Shown one piece after another: positions 17,534-27,178 of a stretch of DNA of 64,000 bases. Source of the DNA: Peribacillus alkalitolerans (GTDB lineage Bacteria; Bacillota; Bacilli; Bacillales; DSM-1321); assembly GCF_010882125.1 (NCBI RefSeq), contig NZ_JAAGVZ010000001.1, positions 124,001-188,000 on the forward strand, written 5' to 3'. Every line of letters starts with the position of its first letter. Position 1 is the first letter of the stretch. Under the pieces are notes generated by a model. That model saw only the letters and a list, made by a program, of their open reading frames with translations, was not told the origin of the DNA and searched no databases. Position numbers and translations under genes: made by a program.

Positions 17534-17815
17534 TTACATATCCCAAACTAGAGCTAGCAATGTACCGAAAATGGTTACTAGCGCTATAGCTAATCCATAG
17601 TAAATATTTGTATAGATAGCCCCTTTATCCTCTGTTTCACCAGCATGCATAAACACAACTAGTTGAAGCCCTGCTTGAAGGAATGCTGTTAGCAGCAATA
17701 TAGTCATGCCTGTTGAAAACGACATGTCAAAGAAGTACACCACAAGTGCTACTGCGGTTAACATCAATGAAAATACGAAGCCCATAACTTGTTTAAGAGG
17801 GAATAATTCTCTCAT
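17534..17815 (-). CDS. qoxD: Cytochrome aa3 quinol oxidase subunit IV
   Basis: This 93-residue protein has three membrane helices and is the last gene of the qox operon. It carries the subunit IV pattern FPLKQVMGFVFSL and AFLQAGLQLVVFMHAGE. Subunit IV is thought to help assembly and stability of the oxidase. It starts two bases after qoxC ends. Confidence 0.93.
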   Translation of the reverse strand: MRELFPLKQVMGFVFSLMLTAVALVVYFFDMSFSTGMTILLLTAFLQAGLQLVVFMHAGETEDKGAIYTNIYYGLAIALVTIFGTLLALVWDM

Positions 17816-17817
17816 TT

Positions 17818-18414
17818 TTACATCATTCCTTTCAAATAAATGAAGCTGAAGATGAAGATCCAGACTACATCTAAGAAATGCCAGTAAAGGGAGAAAATGA
17901 ATGCTTTATTAGTTGTTTGAGGAGTCAACCCACGTTTTTTCACTTGCAGGATGATAAATAATCCCCAAAATAAACCGAGTGTAACGTGCGCTCCATGTGT
18001 TCCTAGTGTTGTTAATAAAATGGATGTGAAGGCACTAGTTTGTATGCCTGCCCCTTCATGAACATACGTTACAAATTCAAAAATTTCAACGCCTAAAAAT
18101 CCTAAACCGAGAAGCAGTGTAACTGTATAGAAGCCTATCATGGCTTTTACTTTGCCAATTCGCATGGCATGAATTCCAAGCCCCACTGTAAAGCTACTTG
18201 TTAATAGCAAGATGGTCTCTATTAACACCGGAGTAATTTGGAAAATCTCCGCTCCAGTTGGTCCACTTCCTGTACGATCCGCTAAAGTGAAATAAGAAGC
18301 AAAAAGTGTTGCAAATAGCATAATTTCTGCACCAAGGAAAATCCAGAACCCTAAAATCTTTAAGCGATTTTCTTCCGTACTATATTCAAGTGGTAGCGAG
18401 TGATCTATTTTCAC
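17818..18414 (-). CDS. qoxC: Cytochrome aa3 quinol oxidase subunit III
   Basis: The 198-residue protein has five membrane helices and the short form of subunit III seen in quinol oxidases. The motif LGTHGAHVTLGLFWG and the closing YWHFLDVVWIFIFSFIYL are characteristic. It lies between qoxB and qoxD with only a few bases on either side, so the cistrons are coupled. Confidence 0.95.
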   Translation of the reverse strand: MKIDHSLPLEYSTEENRLKILGFWIFLGAEIMLFATLFASYFTLADRTGSGPTGAEIFQITPVLIETILLLTSSFTVGLGIHAMRIGKVKAMIGFYTVTLLLGLGFLGVEIFEFVTYVHEGAGIQTSAFTSILLTTLGTHGAHVTLGLFWGLFIILQVKKRGLTPQTTNKAFIFSLYWHFLDVVWIFIFSFIYLKGMM

Positions 18415-18417
18415 TTT

Positions 18418-20361
18418 TTAAGCACCTCGCAATCTTGTTTCAGTTTCTTCGATTTCTTCAACTGAGATATATCGGCCGTGATCATTTTCAAATGAACGAA
18501 GTGCCATACATATAAAAATCCCTATCGTTGTTAGGATTACAGGAATCCACAAACTGAAAATAAATGAAAATCCCCATACAAAGAAAATACAACTCATAAT
18601 AAACGGAATACCACTATTGTTCGGCATGTGAATTTTTTCATATTCACCTTTAAATAAAACATGACCTTTTTTCTTTGCGTCCCAGAAGGGTTCAGTTGAC
18701 TGAACTTGTGGAACAATTGCAAAGTTATACTCTGGTACAGGTGAATGCGTAGCCCATTCTAGTGTTCTCGCATCCCAAGGATCATTTCCAATATCTCTTG
18801 AAGCGTAACGTGTGCTGTAATAGATATTGTACACAATTAATACAAATCCGATTGCCATAATCATAGCTCCAATAAACGAAACCATATTCAATGGACCAAA
18901 TCCAGTAGACTCAGAATACGTATACATTCGACGCGCCTGACCATCCAGACCCGTAATATACATAGGCATGAATGCCAATATAAATCCAATAGAAAGAAGC
19001 CAAGCAGTCCATTTTCCAATTCTTTCATTTAACATAAAACCAAACATTTTTGGCCAATAGTATGTGAGACCAGCGAGCATCGCAAATACCACACCAGGAA
19101 TAATAACATTATGGAAATGTGCGACTAAGAACATCGTATTATGATATTGATAGTCAGCAGCTGACATTGCAAGCATTACTCCGGTTACCCCACCTAATGT
19201 GAAAAGCGGTATAAATAGCATTGAATAGAGCATCGGTGTAGTAAAAACTATTTTCCCTTTTCTAAGTGTGAGCAACCAGTTAAAAATCTTTACCCCTGTC
19301 GGTACAGCAATCGCCATCGTTGTAATGGAGAAAATGCTATTTGTTAGAGCTCCTTGACCCATTGTAAAGAAATGGTGGGCCCAAACTATAAATGAAAGAA
19401 AAGAGATTAAGACCATCGAACCTACCATAGATTTATAGCCATAGAGGTTACGACGGGCAAAGGTTGAGATAATCTCACTATAAAGACCAAACGCTGGCAA
19501 GATTAAGATATATACTTCAGGATGTCCCCAAACCCAGAAAACGTTCGCCCAAAGCATATCCATGCCGCCATTATCTAATGTAAAGAAGTTTGTTCCAAAT
19601 TGTCGGTCCAAAGTTCCCATTGCGAGTAATACCGCTAAAACAGGAAATGCAAAAACAATGATCACATTAGCGATAAAAGAAGACCAGGTGAACATCGGCA
19701 TTTTCATTAATGTCATACCAGGTGCTCTCATTTTAAGAATGGTTGTAATAAAGTTAATCCCTGTCATTAATGTCCCAATACCGGCAATCTGAATGGCAAT
19801 CATATAATAGTTGTTTCCTACCGATTCGCTAAATTCGTTACCGGCAAGCGGGAAATAGGAAGTCCAACCGGCATCTGGTGAACCACCAATGACGAAAGAA
19901 ATATTAAATAACATCGCACCCATAAAAAATAACCAAAAACTTAATGCATTCAATCTAGGAAATGCGACATCACGAGCTCCAATTTGCAATGGAATCACTA
20001 AGTTCATAAAGAACATTATAAATGGCATGGCCATAAATAAAATCATAACGACACCATGCGTTGTGAATATTTCATTGTAATGCTGAGCATCTAGTAATTT
20101 GTTATCTGGAGCAGCAAGTTGGGCGCGCATCATAACGGCATCTACCCCACCGCGGAAAAGCATTAGCAAAGAAGATATTAAATACATAATCCCAATGCGT
20201 TTGTGATCAACCGTTGTTAACCATTCGCGCCATAAGTAGCCCCACTTTTTAAAATAGGTTAACCCTGCAATTACTGCGATTACAGTAAGACCTATGGCGA
20301 CCATCGATGCATAAATCGCAACACTTGGATGAGGTATTGCAAATCGATTAAAGAAATCCAT
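18418..20361 (-). CDS. qoxB: Cytochrome aa3 quinol oxidase subunit I
   Basis: This 647-residue catalytic subunit of the haem-copper terminal oxidase reduces oxygen with quinol electrons and pumps protons. Ligands are visible: low-spin haem H102 and H417, CuB ligands H280, H329 and H330, high-spin haem H415, and the WGHPEVY motif that provides the cross-linked Tyr284. About 14-15 membrane helices are present, normal for QoxB. It is co-transcribed downstream of qoxA with about 74 bases between. Confidence 0.97.
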   Translation of the reverse strand: MDFFNRFAIPHPSVAIYASMVAIGLTVIAVIAGLTYFKKWGYLWREWLTTVDHKRIGIMYLISSLLMLFRGGVDAVMMRAQLAAPDNKLLDAQHYNEIFTTHGVVMILFMAMPFIMFFMNLVIPLQIGARDVAFPRLNALSFWLFFMGAMLFNISFVIGGSPDAGWTSYFPLAGNEFSESVGNNYYMIAIQIAGIGTLMTGINFITTILKMRAPGMTLMKMPMFTWSSFIANVIIVFAFPVLAVLLAMGTLDRQFGTNFFTLDNGGMDMLWANVFWVWGHPEVYILILPAFGLYSEIISTFARRNLYGYKSMVGSMVLISFLSFIVWAHHFFTMGQGALTNSIFSITTMAIAVPTGVKIFNWLLTLRKGKIVFTTPMLYSMLFIPLFTLGGVTGVMLAMSAADYQYHNTMFLVAHFHNVIIPGVVFAMLAGLTYYWPKMFGFMLNERIGKWTAWLLSIGFILAFMPMYITGLDGQARRMYTYSESTGFGPLNMVSFIGAMIMAIGFVLIVYNIYYSTRYASRDIGNDPWDARTLEWATHSPVPEYNFAIVPQVQSTEPFWDAKKKGHVLFKGEYEKIHMPNNSGIPFIMSCIFFVWGFSFIFSLWIPVILTTIGIFICMALRSFENDHGRYISVEEIEETETRLRGA

Positions 20362-20435
20362 ACTTTTTGACTCCCTTCTAACAGTTTATTCCTTGTTAAG
20401 CAGATATAATGGTTTGAGCCTTTATCAGTTAATTC

Positions 20436-21368
20436 TTAATGATGGTGGCTATGGTCAGAGTTCCCATCGGTAGATTCTTTGTCACTTTGATCTGATTTCT
20501 TCTCTTCTGAATCGACATCATTTTCAGATGACTTATGATTTTCATGACCTTCAGGTGGTGGCGAGAAGCCTAAATGTGTACTAGTAAAAGTCATCTGCCC
20601 CAGATGTCCAGGTTCTAATAATTCTTCATACTTCTTTTTCGTAAGCGGCTTTGCAGTATCCTTTACTTCTTTTATCCACTCATTAAATTCATCATCAGGC
20701 ATGGCTGTAACATTGAAGGTATTTTCTGCGAACCCTTTACCGCTAAAATTTGCATTCCGTCCCATATATTCGCCTGGAACATCTGCAGCTAAATGTAATG
20801 TCGTAACCATATCACTCATTGCGTATTTTTGTCCTCCGAGCTGCGGAATCCAAAAGCTTGTGATTGGTCCTTTTGAATAAAGTCTAAATTCAAGTGCACG
20901 ATCAGTAGGAATATACAAGTAGTTAACCGTTTCAATATTTTCTTCTGGATAACTAAAGTGCCACTTCCAATTAGAAGATGATGCATATACAACTAATGGT
21001 TCTTTATCCTCGTAACCTTTCGGTCTAGCCTCAACAATATAATTACTTTGAACAGATACAAATGAAAGATAAGCAACAATTAATACTGGAATTCCCACAC
21101 AAATGACTTCTACCCAAAGATTCCCTTCTATATGTGGAGGTTCATAATCATGGCTTTGTTTTGAAGCACGATATTTTACTAACATGAGCACTAGAAGAGC
21201 AAAAACAACAACAACAATGACAGACATGATTCCAATCGATAACATGATGTCACTTGCTTGTCTTTCTGCTTGTGGTCCTTTTGGATCTAAGACAAGTAAT
21301 CGTTCACAACCTGTTAATACAGCAGAAATTGCAAGAGTTACTACTAATAAAGCCCATTTCATTTTCAT
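20436..21368 (-). CDS. qoxA: Cytochrome aa3 quinol oxidase subunit II (lipoprotein)
   Basis: The real start is ATG 21368, behind AGGGGGA, giving about 310 residues starting MKMKWALLVVTLAISA. The frame is open further upstream, but that peptide is not a plausible leader. The lipobox LTGC marks a lipoprotein. Two membrane helices follow (about 39-61 and 82-104), then the cupredoxin domain (WKWHFSYPEENIETVN, AADVPGEYMGRNANFSG). It lacks the CuA ligand cluster, as in quinol oxidases. The C-terminus is an acidic/histidine tail (EEKKSDQSDKEST, then SDHSHHH), an add-on that might be specific to this lineage. Confidence 0.95.
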   Translation of the reverse strand: MKMKWALLVVTLAISAVLTGCERLLVLDPKGPQAERQASDIMLSIGIMSVIVVVVFALLVLMLVKYRASKQSHDYEPPHIEGNLWVEVICVGIPVLIVAYLSFVSVQSNYIVEARPKGYEDKEPLVVYASSSNWKWHFSYPEENIETVNYLYIPTDRALEFRLYSKGPITSFWIPQLGGQKYAMSDMVTTLHLAADVPGEYMGRNANFSGKGFAENTFNVTAMPDDEFNEWIKEVKDTAKPLTKKKYEELLEPGHLGQMTFTSTHLGFSPPPEGHENHKSSENDVDSEEKKSDQSDKESTDGNSDHSHHH

Positions 21369-21438
21369 TGAGGTTCCCCCTGTCTTTACTTGATTTTTCA
21401 ATATAAGTACATGCTCATTTATACAAGAAATAAAATAT

Positions 21439-21456
21439 ATGTGTATTTTTTCACAA
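21439..21456 (-). promoter_or_regulatory. Rex/ResD-like site upstream of qoxA
   Basis: On the minus strand TTGTGAAAAAATACACAT agrees with the Rex pattern TTGTGAA-W4-TTCACAA at 12 of 14 defined positions, and sits 70 to 90 bases before the qoxA start. Confidence 0.35.
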
Positions 21457-21685
21457 ACTAATACATTTGTGCACCAAATCACAATTTAAAATAAAGATAC
21501 CCTCAAGAGTTTCCAGTATAAACATAATGTTAACATGAGTTCAAAAGTTGAGGTGTGACAATTTCACGAAGGAATTATTTTGAAATTTTTACTAATAAAT
21601 AAGCAAGATATAACGTATCTGAACAAGATCTCTTTCTAGTATTTAAATAGGTTTTATGTCATTGGGTTGGCTGGGCACCGATAAG

Positions 21686-21722
21686 AAGATAAAAAGGTCC
21701 CCATAATGGGGACCTTTTTTGC
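21686..21722. terminator. Bidirectional terminator
   Basis: GGTCCCCAT and ATGGGGACC form a 9-bp stem flanked by AAAAA upstream and TTTTTT downstream. It ends whatever transcript covers the 29-codon frame on the minus strand, or one on the plus strand. Confidence 0.85.
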
Positions 21723-21748
21723 CTATTAGTATATCTTGAAGAAGTTCC

Positions 21749-21838
21749 TTAAGTTAACCATTCGTACCACTCTTCTAAGGCAGCAAGATCAGTACTATTA
21801 TCATCTTTTGAAGAAAGACTTTTCCCATTTTCAGTCAT
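21749..21838 (-). CDS. Possible 29-residue peptide between two terminators
   Basis: ATG 21838, with AAGG a few bases upstream, opens MTENGKSLSSKDDNSTDLAA and ends EEWYEWLT before TAA. The peptide is acidic and its composition looks protein-like. It lies between the ssrA terminator and another strong terminator. The downstream side of ssrA is a common integration site, so this may be a relic. Coding status is uncertain. Confidence 0.3.
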   Translation of the reverse strand: MTENGKSLSSKDDNSTDLAALEEWYEWLT

Positions 21839-21876
21839 ATAACCTTAATCTTCAATGAGCTGAGGATAAAATGACA

Positions 21877-21908
21877 AAAAAGGTAGATCAATAAAGATCT
21901 ACCTTTGA
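21877..21908 (-). terminator. Terminator of ssrA
   Basis: On the minus strand AAAGGTAGATC pairs with GATCTACCTTT and is followed by TTTTTGTC. Confidence 0.85.
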
Positions 21909-21959
21909 CATCTTAATGTTTTAAGTCATATTTAAGTATTTTACCACCAAATTTATGTA

Positions 21960-22321
21960 TGGTGGAGACGGTGGGAGTCGAACCCACGTCCAGAAACATC
22001 GCCACTTAAGCTTCTACGAGTGTAGTCGACATATTAGCATTTCGCTAACTCTTATGCCTATCGACAGGCTTCGGAGCAGCTAGTCTGGTTGTTCTCTTCC
22101 TTCATCCTCAGACGGTGGAATCCGGCGTAGCCCACTTAGAGTGAGTCCCTTACCCTACCACATGGGCAATGGAGGGAGGAACCGCAATCAACTGTTATTA
22201 AGCAGCGAAAGCGAAGTTGTTGTTTTGTTTGCCAGTTATAGGCTTTGACGTTTTAACGAGGCCGATCCCCTCGACTCGCAACCTAAGCTCGAACTATCCC
22301 TGTCGAATCCGTAACGTCCCC
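21960..22321 (-). ncRNA. ssrA: Transfer-messenger RNA (tmRNA)
   Basis: The minus strand starts GGGGACGTTACGGATTCGAC at 22321 and ends with a T-arm (GGGTTCGACTCCC) and an encoded CCA at 21960, about 362 bases in all. The tag frame reads GKQNNNFAFAA and ends TAATAA; with the charged alanine the tag is AGKQNNNFAFAA. tmRNA rescues stalled ribosomes together with SmpB, whose gene lies just upstream. Confidence 0.96.
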
Positions 22322-22465
22322 ATGATAAGAATGGAGCGATAGGATGATGAATAGCAAGCAAAGTGCTGTGCATATTCAGTTGTCATCTACAAGAATCATT
22401 ATATCACATCTAACATAAGATGCAATTGTAACTTCCTGTAAGTGAATGTAAGGAATGGCAATGAC

Positions 22466-22933
22466 TTAGATTTTCTGACGATCACGGAAGGCACGTTCGA
22501 TTTCACGTTTGGCTTCTTTTTTCTTTAAATCCTCACGTTTGTCATATTGTTTTTTACCTTTTCCTAGACCTATTAAAACCTTGGCAAATCCATTTTTCAG
22601 GTACATCTTTAAAGGAACAAGTGTATATCCTTCCTCTTTCGTTTCACCAATCAATTTATTGATTTCCCTGCGATGCAATAATAGCTTCCTTGTACGTAGA
22701 GGATCATGATTATAGCGATTGCCTTGCTCGTACGGGCTGACGTGCATATTGTAAAGATATAATTCTCCATTATGGATTCTAGCATACGAGTCCTTTAAAT
22801 TAGCTTTTCCTTTTCTTATGGACTTGATTTCTGTACCTTGCAGAACGATACCAGCTTCGTATGTTTCTTCAATAAAAAAGTCATGATAGGCTTTTTTGTT
22901 TTGTGCGACTTGTTTGCCTTCTCCTTTCGGCAT
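22466..22933 (-). CDS. smpB: SsrA-binding protein SmpB
   Basis: The 155-residue protein has the SmpB fold signature: [35 protein letters not shown] and, near the end, [19 protein letters not shown], which is the positively charged tail that enters the mRNA channel. GGGGAG precedes ATG 22933. It delivers tmRNA to stalled ribosomes. It lies between rnr and ssrA, the usual Bacillus order. Confidence 0.97.
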   Translation of the reverse strand: MPKGEGKQVAQNKKAYHDFFIEETYEAGIVLQGTEIKSIRKGKANLKDSYARIHNGELYLYNMHVSPYEQGNRYNHDPLRTRKLLLHRREINKLIGETKEEGYTLVPLKMYLKNGFAKVLIGLGKGKKQYDKREDLKKKEAKREIERAFRDRQKI

Positions 22934-22975
22934 ATGACCAACTCCCCTAAACTGATTGTCTCTCTATGATAGCAT

Positions 22976-23012
22976 GAGAGCCTGAATGTGTAATACTCAG
23001 GCTCTCTTTTTT
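22976..23012. other. Hairpin in the rnr-smpB junction, T tract on the plus side
   Basis: GAGAGCCTGA (22976-22985) pairs perfectly with TCAGGCTCTC (22997-23006). The T tract (23007-23012) lies on the plus strand, i.e. it would terminate antisense transcription. In the sense direction there is no T tract, so it more likely acts as a processing or stabilising stem. Confidence 0.6.
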
Positions 23013-23015
23013 ACA

Positions 23016-25424
23016 TTATCTTCTCTTCGGCTTTTTCTTACGTTTAGCGGCTGGTGCATTTTCAAAGAACTTTTTCTTCTTTCTTGGTTTACGATCGGAT
23101 GAGCTCCCTCCATTAGAGTCCTCTTTTCGACGACCTTGACCTTGACCTCGTCCTTGTCCTTGTCCTTGTCCTTGACCTTGACCTTTACCGTCTCTATCGT
23201 TGCTCTTTGGACCGCCACGACCTTGCCTGTCACCCGATCTTGTTTTAAAAACACGGGTTTCATTCGTTTCGCGTCGGCGATTGTTCTTCATCCCAGCTAC
23301 TTCAAAATCAATGGCACGCTCGTCTTTATTGACGTTCGTGACTCTGACCGTTATTTCATCACCAATGCGGAATACCTTTGCAGTCCGTTCGCCTATCATT
23401 GCCAAATGGCGCTCATCAAATCGATAATAATCATCATTCATGGCACTTACATGGATTAAACCTTCAATCGTGTTTTCCAATTCGACGAACATCCCAAAGT
23501 TTGTAACAGAGCTAATGACACCATCGTACTCTTGACCAATTTTGTCCAGCATATACTCTGCCTTTTTCAAATCGTCCGTCTCACGCTCAGCATCGACAGC
23601 ACGTCTTTCTCTTTTGGATGTATGATCCGCAATATCAGGCAATAATGCATTCCATTTTGCTCTTGTCTGTTCATCCACTTTTCCTTCGATCAAGTAAGTC
23701 CGAATCAATCGATGAACGATTAAGTCAGGATAACGACGGATTGGAGAAGTGAAATGAGTGTAAAACTCAGTTGAAAGTCCAAAATGCCCTAGGCTTTCTG
23801 GATAATATTTAGCTTGTTGCATGGAACGTAACAATACCGTGGAAATGACCGTCTCCTCTGGTTTTCCTTCTACAGCCTCTACGATTTCCTGTAATGCCCT
23901 TGGATGGACATCGTTTGCTTTCCCTTTGACCACATAGCCAAAGTTTGTGATGAATTCAAAGAATCTTTGCAGTTTTTCTTCCTTTGGGTCTTCATGGATA
24001 CGATAAATGAAAGGAACATCCATCCAATGGAAATGCTCTGCAACCGTTTCATTGGCAACTAGCATGAATTCCTCAATTAATTTCTCTGCTACGGAACGTT
24101 CTCGCAATACGACATCCGTTGGCTCTCCATCTTCGTTTACTAAAACCTTCGATTCTTTAAAATCAAAATCGATGGCACCGCGCTCCATTCTCTTTGAACG
24201 AAGGATTGCTGCGAGCTTCTCCATTTCTTCAAACATTGGAACTAGTGGCTCATATCTGCTTCGAAGTTCTTCATCTTGATCAACCAATATTTTATTGACG
24301 TCTGAATAAGTCATTCGTTCAGTCGTTTTAATGACACTTTGGAAAATTTCATGTTTAACGACTGTTCCCGTTTCATCAATTTCCATATCGCATGACAGGG
24401 TAAAACGATTTACCTTTGGATTCAAAGAGCAAATTCCATTTGATAAGCGATGGGGAATCATCGGGATGACTCGGTCAACCAAATAGACACTTGTGCCGCG
24501 TTCATACGCTTCTTGATCGATTGGTGAGCCTTCCTTCACATAATGGGTGACATCTGCTATATGTACGCCTAGTTTATAATGACCGTTATCAAGCTTGGTC
24601 ACCGTAACAGCATCATCAAGGTCCTTGGCGTCTGCTCCATCAATCGTCACGATTACTTCGTCACGAAGATCTCGTCTGTCCCCAATATCATCCTCATTAA
24701 TGGAATCTGGTACATTCTGCGCTTGTTCAATGACTTCATCAGGAAATTCAAGCGGTAAACCATGCTGGTGGATAACGGAAAGAATGTCTACACCAGGATC
24801 ATTCTTATGACCAAGAATTTGGACAACTTCTCCTTCTGCACTTACTCTTCCATCCGGATAAGCCGTTAGTTTTACTACAACCTTATGTCCTTCAACAGCA
24901 CCCATGGAGGCAGCTTTAGGAATAAAAATATCATTTACGACCTTTTTATCATCCGGGACGACAAAGCCGAAATTCTTACTTTCAACATAAGTTCCCACTA
25001 GTTCAGTCAGTCCGCGCTCAATAATTTTTTCAATGGTTCCCTCACGTCTTGAGCCTGAGCTTTCCGAAGAAACACGAACAAGAACAATATCACCATGCAT
25101 CGCATTCTTCATATCTCCAGGTGGAATGAAAATATCATCCATTCCTGGTTCTTCCGATAACACAAAAGCAAACCCCTTTGCATGGGCAGACAATTTTCCT
25201 CTAATTAAATTTAACTTTTCTGGAAGACCGTAGCGATTGCTTCTTGTTCGAATGACAAGTCCCTTTTCTTCCATTTTCACAAGTGCCTTCACAAAGTCTT
25301 TAAAGTCAGCAGAATCTTCGATGTGCAATGCCTCTTCTAGCTCTTGTACTGACATAGGTTTGTAAGCTTCTTTTTTCATATATTCAAGAAGCCTATCCAT
25401 ATGGAGTTTCATATTTTCATCCAA
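23016..25424 (-). CDS. rnr: Ribonuclease R
   Basis: This 802-codon 3'-5' exoribonuclease has an N-terminal winged-helix region, two cold-shock OB domains, the RNB catalytic domain with the aspartate cluster in [12 protein letters not shown], and an S1 domain ([18 protein letters not shown]). The tail is basic and low-complexity: a (GQ)n stretch built from hexanucleotide repeats (23133-23188), then RRKEDSNGG and KKKPKRR. The start is TTG 25424 with GAGGAGGG upstream; ATG 25412 is an alternative. RNase R degrades structured RNA and works with SmpB-tmRNA on non-stop mRNAs, consistent with its neighbours. Confidence 0.96.
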   Translation of the reverse strand: MDENMKLHMDRLLEYMKKEAYKPMSVQELEEALHIEDSADFKDFVKALVKMEEKGLVIRTRSNRYGLPEKLNLIRGKLSAHAKGFAFVLSEEPGMDDIFIPPGDMKNAMHGDIVLVRVSSESSGSRREGTIEKIIERGLTELVGTYVESKNFGFVVPDDKKVVNDIFIPKAASMGAVEGHKVVVKLTAYPDGRVSAEGEVVQILGHKNDPGVDILSVIHQHGLPLEFPDEVIEQAQNVPDSINEDDIGDRRDLRDEVIVTIDGADAKDLDDAVTVTKLDNGHYKLGVHIADVTHYVKEGSPIDQEAYERGTSVYLVDRVIPMIPHRLSNGICSLNPKVNRFTLSCDMEIDETGTVVKHEIFQSVIKTTERMTYSDVNKILVDQDEELRSRYEPLVPMFEEMEKLAAILRSKRMERGAIDFDFKESKVLVNEDGEPTDVVLRERSVAEKLIEEFMLVANETVAEHFHWMDVPFIYRIHEDPKEEKLQRFFEFITNFGYVVKGKANDVHPRALQEIVEAVEGKPEETVISTVLLRSMQQAKYYPESLGHFGLSTEFYTHFTSPIRRYPDLIVHRLIRTYLIEGKVDEQTRAKWNALLPDIADHTSKRERRAVDAERETDDLKKAEYMLDKIGQEYDGVISSVTNFGMFVELENTIEGLIHVSAMNDDYYRFDERHLAMIGERTAKVFRIGDEITVRVTNVNKDERAIDFEVAGMKNNRRRETNETRVFKTRSGDRQGRGGPKSNDRDGKGQGQGQGQGQGRGQGQGRRKEDSNGGSSSDRKPRKKKKFFENAPAAKRKKKPKRR

Positions 25425-25469
25425 ATAAAATCCCTCCTCTAGAGGATATATGCTAAGGGCAGGAATGAA

Positions 25470-26216
25470 TTATTCCTCCCAGTCCAACTTTTCTAAGAAT
25501 TGATAAACGTCTTCATGCAATTGTTCACGCTCTTTATCGAGTGTGATGACGTGACCTGATTCTTCGAACCATTTTATTTCCTTCAAATCTGATTGAACTT
25601 CATTGTAAATGATGTTTGCGCTATCCGTATTGATCATAGCGTCATGTCTTGCCTGTACGACAAATGTCGGGGCATAGATCTCATCAACATGGTTCCTGAC
25701 ATCGGCAATGAGTTCTTGAAGTGCCTTTAAAGTATTCATTGGTGTTTTAGAGAATTGCTCCATCTCCTGTTCTACTTGTTCTGGAGATTTGCCCTCTCTT
25801 CTTTTATATTCTCTTGCGTACTCCAATACTCCTTCGTACATCACTTCTTCACTTTTAATATACATAGGCGCACACATTGGTACGATACCCTTTATAGGTA
25901 CAGTGTAACCTAATTTCAATGAAAATACGCCGCCAAGTGAAAGTCCTGCTACCGCAATTTCTTTATGCCCTTTGCTTTTCAAAAAGTCGTACGCCATCAT
26001 GACGTCCTTCCACCAATTGTTTGGTCCCGAATGTACGAGTTCTTCTGGTGGGACACCATGGCCTTTATACTGAGGAGCGTGACATGTATACCCCTTTGAT
26101 TCTAAAAACCGCCCCAGCATCCTAACATCAGCAGAATTCCCTGTAAATCCATGTAACAACAATACTGCTCTTTTCCCACCCTCGAAAGTGAATGGTTGTG
26201 GCATTTTGATTTTCAT
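25470..26216 (-). CDS. est: Carboxylesterase, Est30 (YvaK) type
   Basis: The 248-residue alpha/beta hydrolase has the nucleophile elbow GLSLGG with S93, D192 (ARHDAMI) and H222 (ESGHVITL), the exact spacing of the thermostable Est30 group, and the oxyanion motif LLHGFTG. It is a cytoplasmic carboxylesterase of unknown physiological substrate. It sits between secG and rnr as in B. subtilis. A perfect 22-bp palindrome lies about 100 bases upstream. Confidence 0.93.
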   Translation of the reverse strand: MKIKMPQPFTFEGGKRAVLLLHGFTGNSADVRMLGRFLESKGYTCHAPQYKGHGVPPEELVHSGPNNWWKDVMMAYDFLKSKGHKEIAVAGLSLGGVFSLKLGYTVPIKGIVPMCAPMYIKSEEVMYEGVLEYAREYKRREGKSPEQVEQEMEQFSKTPMNTLKALQELIADVRNHVDEIYAPTFVVQARHDAMINTDSANIIYNEVQSDLKEIKWFEESGHVITLDKEREQLHEDVYQFLEKLDWEE

Positions 26217-26318
26217 ATCTTCTTCTACTCCTTTAAATCTGGTCCTTCTAGTTGAGATTGTATAGTATTATTATGACCCATTTTCTTTCAGAATGTGAAA
26301 TTTGAGGCCTTTATAAAA

Positions 26319-26340
26319 GTTAATCAAACGTTTGATTAAC
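26319..26340. promoter_or_regulatory. Perfect 22-bp palindrome, operator-like
   Basis: Each 11-base half, GTTAATCAAAC and its complement, is exact, with no spacer. The size and symmetry resemble a TetR-family operator. It lies 103 bases upstream of est and abuts the R3 repeat. No regulator gene is next to it. Confidence 0.5.
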
Positions 26341-26580
26341 AGAAAAGCGGAAGGCGCTTTAATGAAGGAACGTCAGCTAAAGAACCGCCACGTCCTGTGG
26401 CGAACGCTGACATCACCACATCCTGTGGAAGTCAAGCATAAGACAAGCCGGCTGGAAGGTTGGTTTGCACCTTCCGGACGGATTGGCTTATGACCTCGAG
26501 GCCGACTAAAATCGCCACGTCCTGTGGCGACGTCGGCACTAGCACATCCTGTGCGTCGCCGATAGCACCTGCAGCTAGAC
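26338..26580. repeat. Dispersed repeat R3, unit A, with mini-hairpin array
   Basis: It starts AACAGAAAAGCGGAAG and ends GCAGCTAGAC. Inside are short dyads sharing an RTCCTGTG core: CGCCAC-GTCCT-GTGGCG (26386-26402), CCACA-TCC-TGTGG (26416-26428), the first again at 26513-26529, and GCACA-TCC-TGTGC (26542-26554). Confidence 0.8.
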
Positions 26581-26581
26581 A

Positions 26582-26700
26582 ATCAGAAAAGCGGAAGCGC
26601 CCCGGAAATAGAGAACGTCAGCTAAGAACCGCCAAGTCCTGTGGCATTGTCGGCAATAGTACGTCCTAAACGTCGTACTAGACACTGCTCTAAGTTCAAA
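26582..26700. repeat. Dispersed repeat R3, unit B
   Basis: It begins TCAGAAAAGCGGAAGCG, repeats AACGTCAGCTAA and AACCGCCA of unit A, has the GCCAA-GTCCT-GTGGC dyad (26631-26645), and ends TAGACACTGCTCTAAGTTC, like the copy at 53086-53256. Confidence 0.8.
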
Positions 26701-26719
26701 AAATTTTTACTATGTAATA

Positions 26720-26748
26720 TAAAAACCCGGCATTTAGCCGGGTTTTAT
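26720..26748 (-). terminator. Terminator of secG
   Basis: On the minus strand AACCCGGC-TAAAT-GCCGGGTT is followed by TTTATA. Confidence 0.88.
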
Positions 26749-26765
26749 GCTTTACTGATAAGCTA

Positions 26766-26996
26766 TTATGCGAAGAACGCAACAGCGATTGTTAATACAA
26801 AGAATAATACAGACAGAACAATGGTGATTCTGTGTAGAACTAAATCGATGCCACGAGCTTTTTGTTTCCCAAATAGCTGTTCAGCGCCACCTGAGATCGC
26901 GCCAGATAATCCAGCACTTTTACCAGATTGAAGCAATACACAAACGATAAGTCCGATACTAACTAATACAAGAAGAACTACTAAAAATGTATGCAT
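26766..26996 (-). CDS. secG: Protein translocase subunit SecG
   Basis: ATG 26996, nine bases after AGGAGGTGG, gives 76 residues, the normal SecG length; the frame upstream of it is not used. Two membrane helices (about 3-21 and 53-73) flank the conserved loop [19 protein letters not shown]. SecG joins SecYE in the translocon. It heads the secG-est-rnr-smpB-ssrA block. Confidence 0.95.
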   Translation of the reverse strand: MHTFLVVLLVLVSIGLIVCVLLQSGKSAGLSGAISGGAEQLFGKQKARGIDLVLHRITIVLSVLFFVLTIAVAFFA

Positions 26997-27123
26997 GCAG
27001 TTCCACCTCCTGATCCTGTAAGCAATTATTTTAAATGTACCATAATATCCATTATTCCACAATGCTTGTTTTCCTTCGCGCTTATTACGTTATTAATAGT
27101 TTCTTTTGCTACAGAAGGACTTC

Positions 27124-27145
27124 CTTCAAGAGAATAGGGTATAAT
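27124..27145 (+). promoter_or_regulatory. Possible promoter of the unknown membrane protein gene
   Basis: TATAAT at about 27139-27144 is a perfect -10, preceded by GGG. No good -35 lies at the right distance, so this is tentative. Confidence 0.35.
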
Positions 27146-27178
27146 ATTGAAAAAGTTGGAAAAGGAGTGAAATCATTT

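Larger units (their letters stand above)
21369..21959. other. Region between qoxA and ssrA
   Basis: It holds the presumed qox promoter region with a Rex/ResD-like dyad at 21439-21456, an unassigned GTGAcaattTCAC dyad near 21555, a bidirectional terminator (21690-21721), a 29-codon minus-strand frame (21749-21838), and the ssrA terminator (21877-21906). Confidence 0.6.
26217..26719. other. Repeat-filled stretch between est and secG
   Basis: No gene is supported. It holds the 22-bp palindrome (26319-26340) and two tandem R3 repeat units with an array of mini-hairpins. Confidence 0.7.

Noticed and set aside
22997..23263. Minus-strand frame rich in Lys-Asp repeats overlapping the rnr end
   Set aside because: It is the alternate frame of the hexamer repeats in the RNase R tail.
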